Numbered from the stretch's first letter, positions 33,535-43,260 are shown. The stretch is 64,000 nt of DNA from Pectinophora gossypiella (GCF_024362695.1 NC_065406.1:16306001-16370000); one strand, 5' to 3'. Numbers and translations: made by a program. The notes: generated by a model from the sequence alone, not told the origin.

Positions 33535-33605
33535 ATCATCAATTTAAAAACCACGCTCTTGTCGGTGTAGCATTTTCCATTCCAGTCTATCAAAGAAAAA
33601 ACATA
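33535..33605 (-). repeat. RTE LINE tail fragment
   Basis: aaaaaccacgctcttgtcgg, then tgtagcattttccattccag and tctatcaaag. Minus-strand end of the LINE at 43290-43445. Confidence 0.55.
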
Positions 33606-33784
33606 CACTACACGTACGTATATATCGATAACTCTCCGCTCCGCAATCCGTCATAACCCAGTTCGGAGAATGCGTGTCTTACACCGTAGCATCACGAGTT
33701 CGAATACTGGCTGTGGTAAACCACTGAATTTGACTTTATGAGTTCAAAATTCACAAAGAAAAAAAAAATATCGTTCTGATTCGG

Positions 33785-33860
33785 GCGGGTCTTGAACCCG
33801 CAGCTCTTGTCAAGCTGGAACGAGCGTGTTGACCATTACACATACGTGTCTCGCCGCCAC
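33785..33860 (-). repeat. tRNA-like head, third type
   Basis: The minus strand has tatgtgtaatggtcaacacg (A-box-like) and gggttcaagacccg (B box). Probably a SINE head or degraded tRNA-derived element. Confidence 0.45.
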
Positions 33861-34521
33861 CGGGTCCCTAAGCATTCATGTTTGGATCACAGATGATAGA
33901 TATCACGTGGTTTTCAGGATTTAGGCCCAGTTAATGGCTATAGACTCGCCCCCTATTAAATGAGATTCAAACTTAGCTGGCTAGGAGTGGGTGTATTATA
34001 CATATTATACACATCTGATTATACCTTTGGGGATACAAGCGATATATTTTACCTTAAACAATATCAACGTGATGCCGATCAATAAATTGCACCTCCAATA
34101 AAAACTGCAGAAACAAAATCATACACCGATTACTAAGATTCGATGTGAATCTATTAATAGTTCTGCTTTGGCACATTGGAGAATTTGGAGCACAAAGTGG
34201 TACAAACGCTTCAACCACAGAACTAAGCTCAAACCAGCCAAACACATTGGTAAAGCTTTGCGGTTTGTCTGTGCAACGATTGAACTGAACTGAACACATT
34301 CCTTCGGGCATTCTGTAAGGCTACTCTTAGTACTGGAAATGTCTTCCGTACTTATACATGTTTGTATAACATTCAACATCTTTGTAGTTCTTGTAGACAA
34401 ACGATTTTCCTTTGACAGGCGCTCTTCCGTTGGCGTTTAGCAAAAAGTCGTAACATTTAAGGTACTACTTCGCTACGAGTACCCTAGTTGCTCGAACAGT
34501 GGCAGGAAATCAATGGGAATT
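33861..34521. other. no recognisable gene
   Basis: Overlapping minus-strand frames at 34054-34400 show no domain signature. A weak SINE C body remnant is near 33875-33990. Confidence 0.35.
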
Positions 34522-34610
34522 AGGTTGCCAGCAACTAGTTGGTTGCGCAACCAGGTGAGATACATTTTATACAACTGCATACATTTTGTTGGTGACAACT
34601 ATACTGGCGC
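34522..34610. repeat. GGTTGCGC repeat, copy 2
   Basis: Matches 6992-7090: tagttggttgcgcaacc, then acaactgcatacattttg and ggtgac. Relation to a larger element is unclear. Confidence 0.4.
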
Positions 34611-34779
34611 CACTATAGTGTCCAAGTCAGATAGGACCATTAGAAACATCCAATATGGGAACAGTACTTTAAAAGTATTTCTTTCCATTGATGTATTGTA
34701 GAAAAATGAAATATCCATTTGGTAGTATTTTTATTGAGTATAACGGTTATGTATTTTAGACGGACAGATTTTCAAAATA

Positions 34780-35037
34780 AATACAAATTTTCTTTATTGC
34801 ACCACAATAAAAGAAAATTGAATGTACATAATAAACAAAAAAATACGTCGTTGGCTATGATAATCACTACTAGATAAAGACCTTCCCTTCTTCAACTGGA
34901 GGATGAATATGGGGCACACTCTACTACGCTGCTCTACTCTGGGTAAGTATTTTAATACAATACAATACAATGCAATACCATACAATACAAAAACTCTTTA
35001 TTGCACTTAAAACGAACATTAAAAATACACAATTATA
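34780..35037 (-). repeat. LINE 3' ends and a B2 module
   Basis: 34780-34830 and 34960-35035 both have ctttattgcac with (ATACA)n-like runs, typical minus-strand LINE ends. 34865-34940 (cttcaactggaggatgaata onward) is a degraded B2 3' module. Confidence 0.45.
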
Positions 35038-36525
35038 GAAGAATAAGAATAAGAATAAGAAACGTTTATTGCATGAAATCAGGTTAGGTACATTGCAGAT
35101 TACAGTGCATAAAAATAGTATCACCAAATTCTACTTTTTCAAGCATACACAATGAAAGAACGGAACAAGTTACATTACGTTAACTACTGCCTATATAATA
35201 AATAACAATTAATAAAATATCTTAAGCTAACCATATTCATAAAATATTAAAACTAAAATAACAAAACACCAAAATAAAAAAATCTAAATTAAACATCAAA
35301 ATTTACAATCTAAATATTCTTTGACGCTGTAAAAGCATTTCTCCACAAGCCAGTCTTTTAACTTAATTGTAAAATCTTTAAATTTTAAACTTTTTAAATG
35401 TTCTGGTAGATGATTAAATATATTTATGCACATTATATAACTATTTCTATCCACAAGTTTGAGTCTCGATGAAGGTTTATATAATTTGTTACGATATTGT
35501 GACCGTAGAACTCTTGTGTACACTTCGTGGTTTTGTGGAAACATGCTCTTGTTTTTAATTACAAATTTACAGACTTCAAATATATATAGACATGACAGCG
35601 TTAGGATTTTATATTTTTGAAAATAAGGTCGACAAGAATCAGTCCGACGTAGACCGTAGATAGCTCTGACGCATCTTTTTTGTAACATAAAAGCTTTGTT
35701 ACTATCGGGAGAGTCTCCCCAGATGACAATACCATATCGTAGTAAAGAACTGACATATCCATGGTAAGCGACAAGAGCAGAATGAACTGTAACAACTTCA
35801 CGTATTCTTCTTAACGGGAATACAAAGCTACTCAACTTCGAGCAAAGATGCGATATGTGATCTTTCCAGTTACAGTGGCTATCTAAATTGACTCCCAAAA
35901 ATTTTGTACTTGGCACATAGTTAATGACTTGTCCTTCAAAGTTAACTATTAGATCAAGTGGTCTGCTTTGTGGTGTATGGAATTGCATAAGTTTTGTTTT
36001 ATTTACATTTACCTTAAGATTATTGCTTGTTAGCCACGTAATAGTATCTCTCAGACTTTGGTTTATTTCGTCCTCATATTTATAGATGTCTGAGCCTTTT
36101 ACTATCAGGGTTGTATCATCTGCAAAGAGTATACAGTCATGGGATATAGCGTCTGGCAAGTCGTTTATATACAAAAGGAAAAGCAAGGGTCCCAGTACAC
36201 TTCCTTGTGGAACACCAAACTTGTTTATTTGAGATGATGATCTAAACTTTTCTAAACTTTTACTAAGAGGACAATATCTTTCAATTTCTACACATTGAGA
36301 TCTCTCACTTAGGTAGCTGGCAATCCATTTGTGAGCAGGACCTCTAATACCATAATTAAATAGTTTATGTAGTAACCGTTTATGACAGACTGAGTCGAAC
36401 GCTTTGCTCATGTCAAGAAAGATTACACTAACTGGTATTTTATCATTTAAACAGTCTGTCACCTTTTTCATTAAATTAAACATAGCTAAAGACGTACTTT
36501 TTAAACAGGCGGTTAATATATTTTT
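35038..36525 (-). mobile_element. 5'-truncated LINE (CR1/jockey group)
   Basis: The minus-strand element contains the RT frame at 35296-36483, a 3' UTR of about 250 bases, and a 3' terminus of (ATTCTT)n at 35040-35060 preceded by aataaacg. Homology stops near 36505-36525, so most of the element (endonuclease and N-terminal RT) is missing. 5' truncation during target-primed reverse transcription is the usual cause. Confidence 0.8.
35296..36483 (-). CDS. partial LINE reverse transcriptase
   Basis: A 395-residue open frame covering the RT palm and C-terminal region of a non-LTR retrotransposon. The RT would copy the element's RNA at the genomic nick. Visible motifs: LDMSKAFDSV with catalytic Asp24; GVPQGSVLGPLLF (90-102); FADD (120-123) with Asp122/123; then the thumb and connection region (KFLGVNLD, SLLRYGIVIWG). 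It ends in LKDWLVEKCFYS. The first Met is only the first ATG; the frame stays open upstream to a stop at 36574-36576, and homology (STSLAMFNL) begins before the Met. No endonuclease, so it cannot be autonomous. The frame has no internal stop, suggesting a fairly young insertion. The closest named clade is uncertain (CR1, Rex1 or jockey group). Confidence 0.85.
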   Translation of the reverse strand: MFNLMKKVTDCLNDKIPVSVIFLDMSKAFDSVCHKRLLHKLFNYGIRGPAHKWIASYLSERSQCVEIERYCPLSKSLEKFRSSSQINKFGVPQGSVLGPLLFLLYINDLPDAISHDCILFADDTTLIVKGSDIYKYEDEINQSLRDTITWLTSNNLKVNVNKTKLMQFHTPQSRPLDLIVNFEGQVINYVPSTKFLGVNLDSHCNWKDHISHLCSKLSSFVFPLRRIREVVTVHSALVAYHGYVSSLLRYGIVIWGDSPDSNKAFMLQKRCVRAIYGLRRTDSCRPYFQKYKILTLSCLYIFEVCKFVIKNKSMFPQNHEVYTRVLRSQYRNKLYKPSSRLKLVDRNSYIMCINIFNHLPEHLKSLKFKDFTIKLKDWLVEKCFYSVKEYLDCKF

Positions 36526-37069
36526 CTTTTTGACTTCTTTCTGATCTAATAGAAAAATTATGTCTATTTCTACTCATAAACTTCATTCGTAATATCTTTC
36601 TTAAAAGGTATTTCGACAAGAAAAATGTTTCTGTTTTTCTCCGTAGGCTCGTTATCCGATGTAATTTGGGGTGACCAATTCTCATTATAATCAATCTCAA
36701 TGTTTCATCGTTAGCCAGCTAAGCTGACGTTGACTTATAGCTGTTCTTTAATAAATTTATTATAGGATCTATTTAATTACGAGTAAACTACCATTTGAAG
36801 AGCGGATTTTTGGAGAAATTATTGGCTATTAAGGGCTGGTTATACCGGTGGGGTATGTGGTAAGAATCACTTTGAGATCTTTGATTTATTTACGACCTCA
36901 CAAGCTGATCACAGAATTATTGGTAGGTATATTTATATAAATATAATCACACCTGCTTGCAGGTTCAATACATGCACTGTTCTACTTATAACAAGATCTT
37001 TGACTTTGTGTTCTCGCAAATAAACTATTGATTATGATTATCTGAAAGTATAATAATAATATACTATAA
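36526..37069. other. no recognisable feature
   Basis: AT-rich. A minus-strand frame at 36476-36700 is a shadow running out of the LINE. Nothing else recognised. Confidence 0.35.
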
Positions 37070-37125
37070 TCTGTGCTCCGAAGCACGTTAAGCTTCAAGT
37101 CCTGGCCAGTATTTACTTAACTAAG
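37070..37125 (+). repeat. SINE body scrap
   Basis: ctgtgctccgaagcacgtta followed by agttc and ctggccagtatttactt resembles the shared A/B SINE body; head and tail are absent. Confidence 0.35.
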
Positions 37126-37869
37126 TGCCGAATTCTTCTGAATTTTCAATTCTTCTCAGGTTTTCGAATTCAGGTTTTTTTTTATTTTTAAGCACTCTGA
37201 TTTATACATTATTCTAATAAAATGCTTTATTTTGTGTAAGTACATCGTTTGTTCAGTTTCCATTATCTTTACTAGCATTTTACTCAGAAATACACAGTAT
37301 TTAGATTCTGAGTCCTTTGTCTAAACTTCAGCGTTCCTATTTGTACCCGACTATCAGTTTGAATGTAACATCACAACTGACTCTGAGCATAGAAACATGT
37401 TCACAACTTGATAGCATCATTTTGCTTTAAAAGAACAACTGTTTTGTTTGTAAGCTTAACTAGGAGCGAATAGAAAACATGAAACTCGTCCTGCTATTTG
37501 CCTTGCCGTATTGTTAAGAACAATTGAAAGAATTGAAGTTTTGTTTGTTTGTTGTGTTGTAGAATTGATTGTTGTTGTTGTTGTTGAGATTGTTGTTGAG
37601 CGGGATGGTGATTAGAATAAGCTCACAAGTACTCCAGTTGGAATATAGTTGTGAGCTTTTATGTTATGTTATGCGCACCAATAATAATTATGTGTTTAGA
37701 TTCGAGTATGATCATCTCCTTAGCGTTATAATTTCCACGGAATCCGCTTACCTAATCCGAAGATTTGACAACTCAGGTTACCGGCAATACGACGTTACGG
37801 AGACGGTATATGCGTTCTTGCAGAACTGTTTGCTTTTCTGGCATTCCAATAATTACAACAAAATACCAA
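37126..37869. other. no recognisable gene
   Basis: A (GTT)n microsatellite at 37570-37600. The plus-strand frame at 37569-37907 begins inside it and has no domain. Confidence 0.35.
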
Positions 37870-38116
37870 AAGTTTTCATGAGTTTTCCGACAGGACATTC
37901 CACTTGATATCAACTCAGAATCATGGTTTGAATCATCCCCCTCAGCATTCGTTACGGTGTCTTTAACAGACATACTTAATGGCTACCCTTACGTACATAC
38001 ATACTCCGTATAAACGAGGTGTAAGTATCAAATAATTAAACAAAGGAATGATTCAGTATACGTTAATATCAAGTGGAACTTTACATCGCAAAAGTTTAGA
38101 ATTGAAAATAATTTAA

Positions 38117-38816
38117 GAGACCCCCCACACTAGCGTCTTTCGAGCGTCGTCGTCGTGCCAGCGTCCGCGGAACGTCCACGCGACGTCGACGCCGCGGCGA
38201 CGCGACGCCAGCGCTGGCCGGCGGCCGAACGCCCAGCGTGCGCTGCGCTAGCGTCGCGTAACCGCGGCTCCTGTCGCGTACAATCAGTGTGAAAATGGAT
38301 TCCGACGAAGAAACACTGCTGTTGATATTACTGATCCAAAAATTACGCAAACGAAAAAGGAAACATCGTCGTCAACATTGGGAACATCCTCTGTGTAGTG
38401 CTAGACTTCAGGAAAGCGATTATTTCGTATTGTATTGTCAACATATAAAAAATAATAAAAAACACTTTTATGATTATTTACGGATGCCAAAACGAATATT
38501 TGACGAACTATTACAATTTGGATATTACGTGTGCACTGTATACTGACAACGTTACAACTGACGAGACGCGTGCGGCGCAAGAGGGCGAGGTGCCGCCGGC
38601 GGGGAGCGGGGCAAGTAGATTGCGTTGTGCATTGTACTTGTTCGCAAAAAACGTTGAACTGACGCCGCGGCTACGCGACGCCAGCGCCGCGCACGCTCGG
38701 CGTTCGGCAGCCGGCCAGCGCTGGCGTCGCGTCGCCGCGGCGTCGACGTCGCGTGGACGTTCCGCGGACGCTGGCACGACGACGACGCTCGAAAGACGCT
38801 AGTGTGGGGGGTCTCT
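38117..38816 (+). mobile_element. non-autonomous PIF/Harbinger element
   Basis: Exactly 700 bp between inverted GAGACCCCCCACACTAGCGT ends. The terminal inverted repeats are about 153 bp (38117-38269 and 38664-38816), very GC- and CpG-rich against the AT-rich surroundings, with few mismatches. The interior keeps the first 83 codons of a Harbinger-like transposase (38295-38546) but lacks the DDE catalytic domain, so it is an internal-deletion derivative. Flanks are TTAA on the left and TATAA on the right, a poor match to the 3-bp TWA duplication expected for the superfamily. Confidence 0.75.
38295..38546 (+). pseudogene. Harbinger transposase N-terminal fragment
   Basis: ATG at 38295 opens MDSDEETLLLILLI, a basic run (KLRKRKRKHRR), HWEHPL, then DYFVLYCQHIKNNKKHFYDY and LRMPKRIFDELL, ending at TGA 38544-38546. 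This order (acidic start, Leu-rich segment, Arg/Lys run, W-HP, FxxYxRM, FDELL) is typical of the N terminus of HARBI1/PIF transposases. Those proteins are several times longer and carry a DDE nuclease domain. Here the frame is cut by the internal deletion after FDELLQFG, so it has no catalytic residues. It could at most encode an N-terminal fragment; whether it is expressed is unknown. Confidence 0.75.
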
Positions 38817-38938
38817 ATAAACACAAAAAAGTCATGAATTTGCGACGAAAAATTTCACTTGATATCAATTCTGAATCATCGTCTGAATAATTACTTAAAG
38901 TTTTCGTTACCATGTCACTAACAACCTGTATAGCATTA

Positions 38939-39162
38939 TAATCTATTTGTTATGTAGCTACCGGTATTTGAACCTCTGTCGTACTCATATTCGGCTATAA
39001 ACAGCCAAGGTAACTAGGACTAGGTACCAATACTGATTACATAGTAATATAAACCAAGGTATTCCAACTATGGTTCATTAGAACAATCCCTGGAGACGTT
39101 GGAAAACATGCGTGTATATCGATTTTCTTTAACGAGGAATTGCTTCTATCCTGGGCTTGGTA
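38939..39162. other. no recognisable feature
   Basis: Nothing recognised; the segment lies between the MITE and a SINE. Confidence 0.3.
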
Positions 39163-39765
39163 ACTGTGCTAGCTCAGTTGGAAGAGCACTTCACTCTCAC
39201 TGTGACATCGCAGGTTCTAAACCACCACCGACCTAAGCCAATGATTTTCGTAATTGTACTCGAATTCATATTTTGAGGAGCTCGGTGGCGGGGAGCTCGG
39301 TGGCGCAGCGGTAAACGCGCTCGGTCTGCGATTGTTGAAGTTAAGCAACTTTCGCAAAGGCCGGTCATAGAATGGGTGACCAAAAAAAAAGTTTTGATCT
39401 CGAGCTCCTCCGGGCTTCGGAAGGCACATTAAGCCGTTGGACCCGGCTGCATTAGCAGTCGTTAATAACCACCAATCCGCACAGGGCCCGCGTTGGTTTA
39501 AGGTCTGATCTCCCTACCCATCCATAGGGAAGGCCTGTGCCCCAGCAGTGGGGACGTTAATGGGCTGGTGATGATGATGATGATTCGAATTCATGTTTGG
39601 ATCATAAAATGATTATCGCCTGTTCAGCAGTGAAAGAAAACATTGTGAAGAAACTTACGCTCCTAAAAAATTCTTCTGGAAGCAAGAGTGACCTGTATTG
39701 GTTTTCTCTTCTCAGGTTGATAGGGATTAACTTCTGTGAAAAAAACGGAGCTGTCAAATCTTGTT
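39163..39765 (+). repeat. SINE C split by a nested SINE A
   Basis: Head (actgtgctagctcagttgga A box; gcaggttctaaacc weak B box) at 39163-39273. The body resumes at 39585 (tcgaattcatgtttggatca) and runs to about 39765. The interruption is the SINE A at 39275-39584. Confidence 0.75.
39275..39584 (+). repeat. SINE A nested in SINE C
   Basis: Full group A copy ending in (GAT)n. It is flanked by tcgaattcatattt (39260-39273) and tcgaattcatgttt (39585-39598), one mismatch in 14. The 5' end carries an extra partial head: gagctcggtggcg occurs twice in tandem before the A box continues. Confidence 0.85.
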
Positions 39766-39963
39766 GCTATGTTGTGACTTCGTCTATCCAATTAGGGAGG
39801 CATGAGTTTATGTATGTATGTATGTGATAAGGTATTCCAACTATGTCTCATTAACAGGGTCCCGGGAGATATCGGAAAACATGTGTGTATATCGATTTCC
39901 ATTAATGAGGAATGTTAGGCTTTCGCTGCGAACCAAGGCACAGCTTTTTACATGTGTTTTGGT
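39766..39963. other. RTE tail scrap, then unassigned
   Basis: aggcatgagtttatgtatgt at 39796-39825 is an RTE (TATG)n tail. The rest is not recognised. Confidence 0.35.
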
Positions 39964-40030
39964 GTGTGAAGTTACTAATTTTCTCTCGACATGTAAAGAC
40001 ATGTCGAGAGAAAATTAGTAACTTCACACA
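39963..40030. repeat. near-perfect 32-bp foldback with 4-base loop
   Basis: Left arm 39963-39994 (tgtgtgaagttactaatttt onward) pairs base for base with right arm 39999-40030. The loop is aaag. The centre reads cgacatgtaaagacatgtcg. Either strand of a transcript would form a stable hairpin. No transposon ends are visible. It may be a foldback element, a small-RNA precursor-like hairpin, or a template-switch/assembly product. Confidence 0.85.
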
Positions 40031-40224
40031 AAATGAAAGCATTTGGTGTAATTTGGAGTGAAGTAATACGTGTTCATTTACTACGATTGTTTTTGGAAAC
40101 GCTTTTTGTCTTTGTGCCGAGTTCGTCGAGGGAAAATGTGAATTTAATCAATTTTTTTAGAGCTGACAAATTACAAAGGAACGTTGTCTTATTAGGAATA
40201 AGAATTCTTATTATGAATTTCGTT
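40031..40224. other. no recognisable feature
   Basis: AT-rich. Nothing recognised. Confidence 0.3.
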
Positions 40225-40490
40225 GATTTCTCGCTGGGCTGGTGGAAACCAGTCGCTTCTGTGAAAAACCGAACTTGTTAAATCTTCAGGTTAGGTAAGC
40301 GGACCCTGTTACAATAAAATTACGCAAAGGACTTATTTCGTCTTTTCTCCTTTCTGATGGAATGGGATTCAGAAAAACATATAGACCTGAGCATTTTGTA
40401 AAAAAAATAAATTAATCAAATAGCATTTTTTCGCCCCACTTCTGGGCACAGGCTTTCCCTAAACCAATCAGAGGGGGCTCCATTTTCTAA
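40225..40490. repeat. SINE C tail and B2 3' module
   Basis: 40235-40315 has gtcgcttctgtgaaaaaccg, then aatcttcaggttaggtaagc (group C, plus). 40435-40490 has ccccacttctgggcacaggc and accaatcagagggggct (B2 module, minus). Confidence 0.5.
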
Positions 40491-40814
40491 AAACAACGTA
40501 ATAATTTTGTTGGTGGCCATAGTCTGTCGTAAGTAATTTTTTTGCACGGTATATGTTTTTTTAATAACGTACATTGTGATGATGTATGTATGTGATGTAT
40601 GACTATGTTGGTGTTTGGTAGGTCTACAAAGACACCCTTTGAACTGTGAAATTGTGCTAACAGCCATTAAAATTAATTACGCATATGTACGAGTATCACA
40701 CATACAGTATACAAAGGTTAATTAAATCAATACACGTTAAAGTCCAATTTGGATTGGATATGAATTCCTTTTTGATGTTTTTCTTTTTTTCAGTAGATTC
40801 TAATGTAATCTAAT
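40491..40814. other. no recognisable feature
   Basis: AT-rich. Nothing recognised. Confidence 0.3.
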
Positions 40815-41025
40815 CTAGCCTACAAGATCCCACTGCTGGGCAAAGACCTCTCCTTTCTCTTTCCATTTTTCGCAGTCCTGTGCCCGGTGAGTAGCGAATC
40901 TGGTTAGTTGAGAATCGGGTGAGTCGCGAATCTGGTGAATTGAGAATCTGGTAAACTGCTCCGAAAGGGTACTCTGGCCAGTCCCTCCGGCAAGCGTCCA
41001 AGTCGTCGCGCCATCTCTTTCTCTA
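40815..41025 (-). pseudogene. RTE LINE C-terminal remnant
   Basis: The minus strand encodes RWRDDLDACRRDWPEY, an unrelated or diverged spacer, and then LRKMERERR. In a shifted frame VFAQQWDLVG and a stop follow: the standard end of this LINE ORF. The stop is followed by a (TAGAT)n-like tail. Compare 12490-12716. It is frame-disrupted and has no RT core. Confidence 0.7.
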
Positions 41026-41289
41026 TCTCATATCTATTCACGAGGCCTGTACCCGCCATGAGGCAACCAATGGGATTACAGTAGATTATCTCAACAAAAA
41101 CATATCATGTACCAATTGTACAAAACTAGCAAGTCTCGCTTCGCAGTACTTCAACCATAAAAGTTGTGATTTCTATTTCTAGGGAAAACCAAGTCGATTA
41201 ATCTATTTAGTACTTGATAGTGTATTACAAATTGACATATTACAAAAATTAAAGAAAATTATAGATCTACCTACTCCACTCCAATCTCA
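41026..41289. other. no recognisable feature
   Basis: Nothing recognised. Confidence 0.3.
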
Positions 41290-41395
41290 TCAGTCATCCC
41301 GTGATCATGGCACTTGCAACAGTGTCGAAATATCGGGAGTCTCATATCTCCATTTAAACGCGGTAAGAACCCGTTACTATGTGCTTTAATTATGA
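41290..41395 (+). repeat. dispersed repeat shared with 59893-59948
   Basis: Shares gtctcatatc(t/c)ccatttaa, acgcggtaagaacccgtt and atgtgctttaatt with 59893-59948. Probably a retroelement 3' UTR; the rest of the element is missing at both sites. Confidence 0.5.
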
Positions 41396-41802
41396 CGTAT
41401 AATTGGTTGACTAACGACATTTTTTATTAAGCGATATAGTGATCGTATCCATTTTAGACATCTGTTTCAGTTTGTCTCGTGTTATAAATGAGACGCGGGA
41501 AAAACTGCGTTTTTTTCTGTCCAGTCTGTCTATGTGCTGGATGTCTTAGGGCAAGTTATCTCAGAGCTATTTATCTCAGATATCACTAGTAATGAGGACT
41601 TTAAAGGGATTCTTTTGAGGGTGATTCAACAAAAAATGTCTTTTACATTTACGAGAGGACACTTTTTAAATTTTAAAATTAGAATAGTTAATCAAAGAAG
41701 ATGTGTGTGCTGTTTGTATGTGTTTTTGTTATGTTATGTGTGTGGTGTATGTTATGTATGTGTTTAATCAAGGTGTCAGCGAAAACTAACCATTATTTTT
41801 TT
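41396..41802. other. no recognisable gene
   Basis: A (TGTGT/GTATG) stretch at 41702-41762. Nothing coding recognised. Confidence 0.3.
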
Positions 41803-42006
41803 GTTTGCTATGGATGTGATAAAAGGAAAAATTGAAGGGAAGAGAGGAAGGGATAGACATAGGAGAACATTTATGAAACAAATAAAAGAGAAGGTGCAGG
41901 TCGTGTCGTATCAGGAGGTGAAGGATTTGGCGGGAAGAAGAGAGGAATGGCGATTACTGCACCGACAAGAGTGCAGCTCTTATATAAAGAGAAAGATGGA
42001 TTTGTA
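41803..42006 (+). pseudogene. RTE LINE C-terminal remnant
   Basis: The frame encodes KGKIEGKRGRDRHRRTFMKQ, then IKEKVQVVSYQEVKDLAG, RREEWRLLHRQECSS and a stop. This is the best-preserved example here of this RTE-type C terminus (basic run, xMKQIKEKV, SYQEVK, EWRxLHRQ). The nucleotide tail caccgacaagagtgcagctc follows. No RT core, so it is 5'-truncated. Confidence 0.75.
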
Positions 42007-42361
42007 GTTGATTCATACGAGTATATTGTACGTAGCAGAGTTACCGAGGTTTCAGCCTGGTTGAATGATTAGGTGTCATTTAATGCCTCATACCACAGAA
42101 CAGTGAAAGCAGACTCACCGTTCTTTGTCAGACGCGTTAGACATCGCATCTCGTCTCTTGGGAAATTAATGTCTACGATTTTCCCGACACCAATCTACCG
42201 CCATACCGATACGAAAAAATGGTTCTTCATATGAAAAATGAAAGGATTACGGATTTGCTTTTTAGGCGGCCGTACTGATGATGTATGGTTATAAAGCTCG
42301 TTTAAGAGGGAGCGAAAAAAATGGAACATGTTCAGCTGCTCATCATTTATTCTCAGACTTG
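42007..42361. other. no recognisable feature
   Basis: Nothing recognised. Confidence 0.3.
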
Positions 42362-42515
42362 TTTAAAAGATGCGTTGCTGTTGCAGTTTCTTGTCATTCC
42401 TTCTCCTCAGCCATAACACATTGCGAAATGACGTAAATTCAAAAATGTTACATTGACATTTAACAAGTTTATCCATAATAATTAAGTTCAATAAATGATT
42501 TTGATTTCTGATTTC
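42362..42515 (+). repeat. LINE 3' UTR with (TTGATTTC) tail
   Basis: gcgttgctgttgcagtttct, tgtcattccttctcctcagc, cataacacattgcgaaatga, then aataaatgattttgatttct. Inverse of 5941-6075. Retroelement-type end, coding part absent. Confidence 0.55.
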
Positions 42516-42576
42516 TGGTTGTTAAAGTCGACATTTAATTCAGTGAGACGTAATTTCCAACTATACCTGTCATTCC

Positions 42577-42778
42577 TTCTTCTTATCGTGTGGGTTGTGA
42601 GGCAGACTACCGACCTCATCAACCCTGGTGTCAGGGTTATTATTGAGCCGCCAAAGGCCCCTAGATATAATTATTATAATGTAACGACCTCCGTGGTCCA
42701 GAGGTTGAGCGTTGTGCTCACGATCCGGAGGTCCCGGGTTCGAATCCCAGTGGGACAAATCACAAAAATCACCGAGGA
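42577..42778. repeat. SINE B1 with inverted head
   Basis: 42577-42662 is the minus-strand B1 tail (cttcttatcgtgtgggttgt, ctcatcaaccctggtgtcag). 42692-42778 is a plus-strand B head (gtggtccagaggttgagcg; gggttcgaatccc). The two ends of one SINE type thus point in opposite directions across a 29-base AT spacer, with the body missing. Confidence 0.65.
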
Positions 42779-43170
42779 GGTTGTGTGTCTGCACAAACAA
42801 CTCTCAGTTAGTTGTAATCACTGCCTATCTAAGCCCAAGCTAGCGTGACAATCATCCATTATCTACTAAACTCCAGTCCTACTGGATTTTCATTATACCA
42901 CCAACCTCTCATTACTGTGAAGGTTTAATTGTCACCTTTGTTCGTCAGACAAAAGCATGAATTAAGCAGCGGACAGCTAGACGGTACGCCCATTATTTTG
43001 GGCTCGTGTGTTGTTTGTAAATAATGAATTATTTAGGCAAACTATTGTTTTAAAAGACCGTAATGGTTCAGGACGAATCTGGTTTGGTAAGACGACCGAT
43101 GATGTAGAAAAAGGGAGTCTGGGTGTATTCATTTATAAGTCTATTTGGTAGGTATAACAAGAAATTTAAA
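42779..43170. other. no recognisable feature
   Basis: Nothing recognised. Confidence 0.3.
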
Positions 43171-43260
43171 AGGCAAGAGGGAAACCACTGCCCTATTTTT
43201 CCCTAAAAAGTAGCATGGAGAACGCTACACCGACAAGAGCGTGGCTCTTAAATTAGTGAT
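43171..43260 (+). mobile_element. RTE LINE tail, plus strand
   Basis: ggcaagagggaaaccactgc, the tttttccctaaaaagtagca hinge, gagaacgctacaccgacaag and gctcttaaattagtgatgtg. Its 3' end faces the 3' end of the next fragment. Confidence 0.65.

Larger units (their letters stand above)
37870..38938. mobile_element. MITE A chain split by a Harbinger element
   Basis: The left part (37870-38116) has ttccacttgatatcaactca, gttacggtgtctttaaca and a second arm tgattcagtatacgttaata. The right part (38817-38938) has attcacttgatatcaatt-type sequence ending gtcactaacaacctgta. Joining the parts gives a MITE A dimer like 50085-50412. Confidence 0.65.

Noticed and set aside
34054..34400. Two overlapping minus-strand frames of 85 and 93 codons
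   Set aside because: They overlap each other in different frames, show no domain, and the residues look random.
38096..38824. Long GC-rich frames on both strands in the Harbinger ends
   Set aside because: They are stop-poor only because the inverted repeats are GC-rich. The Arg/Ala-rich translations on all frames mirror each other.
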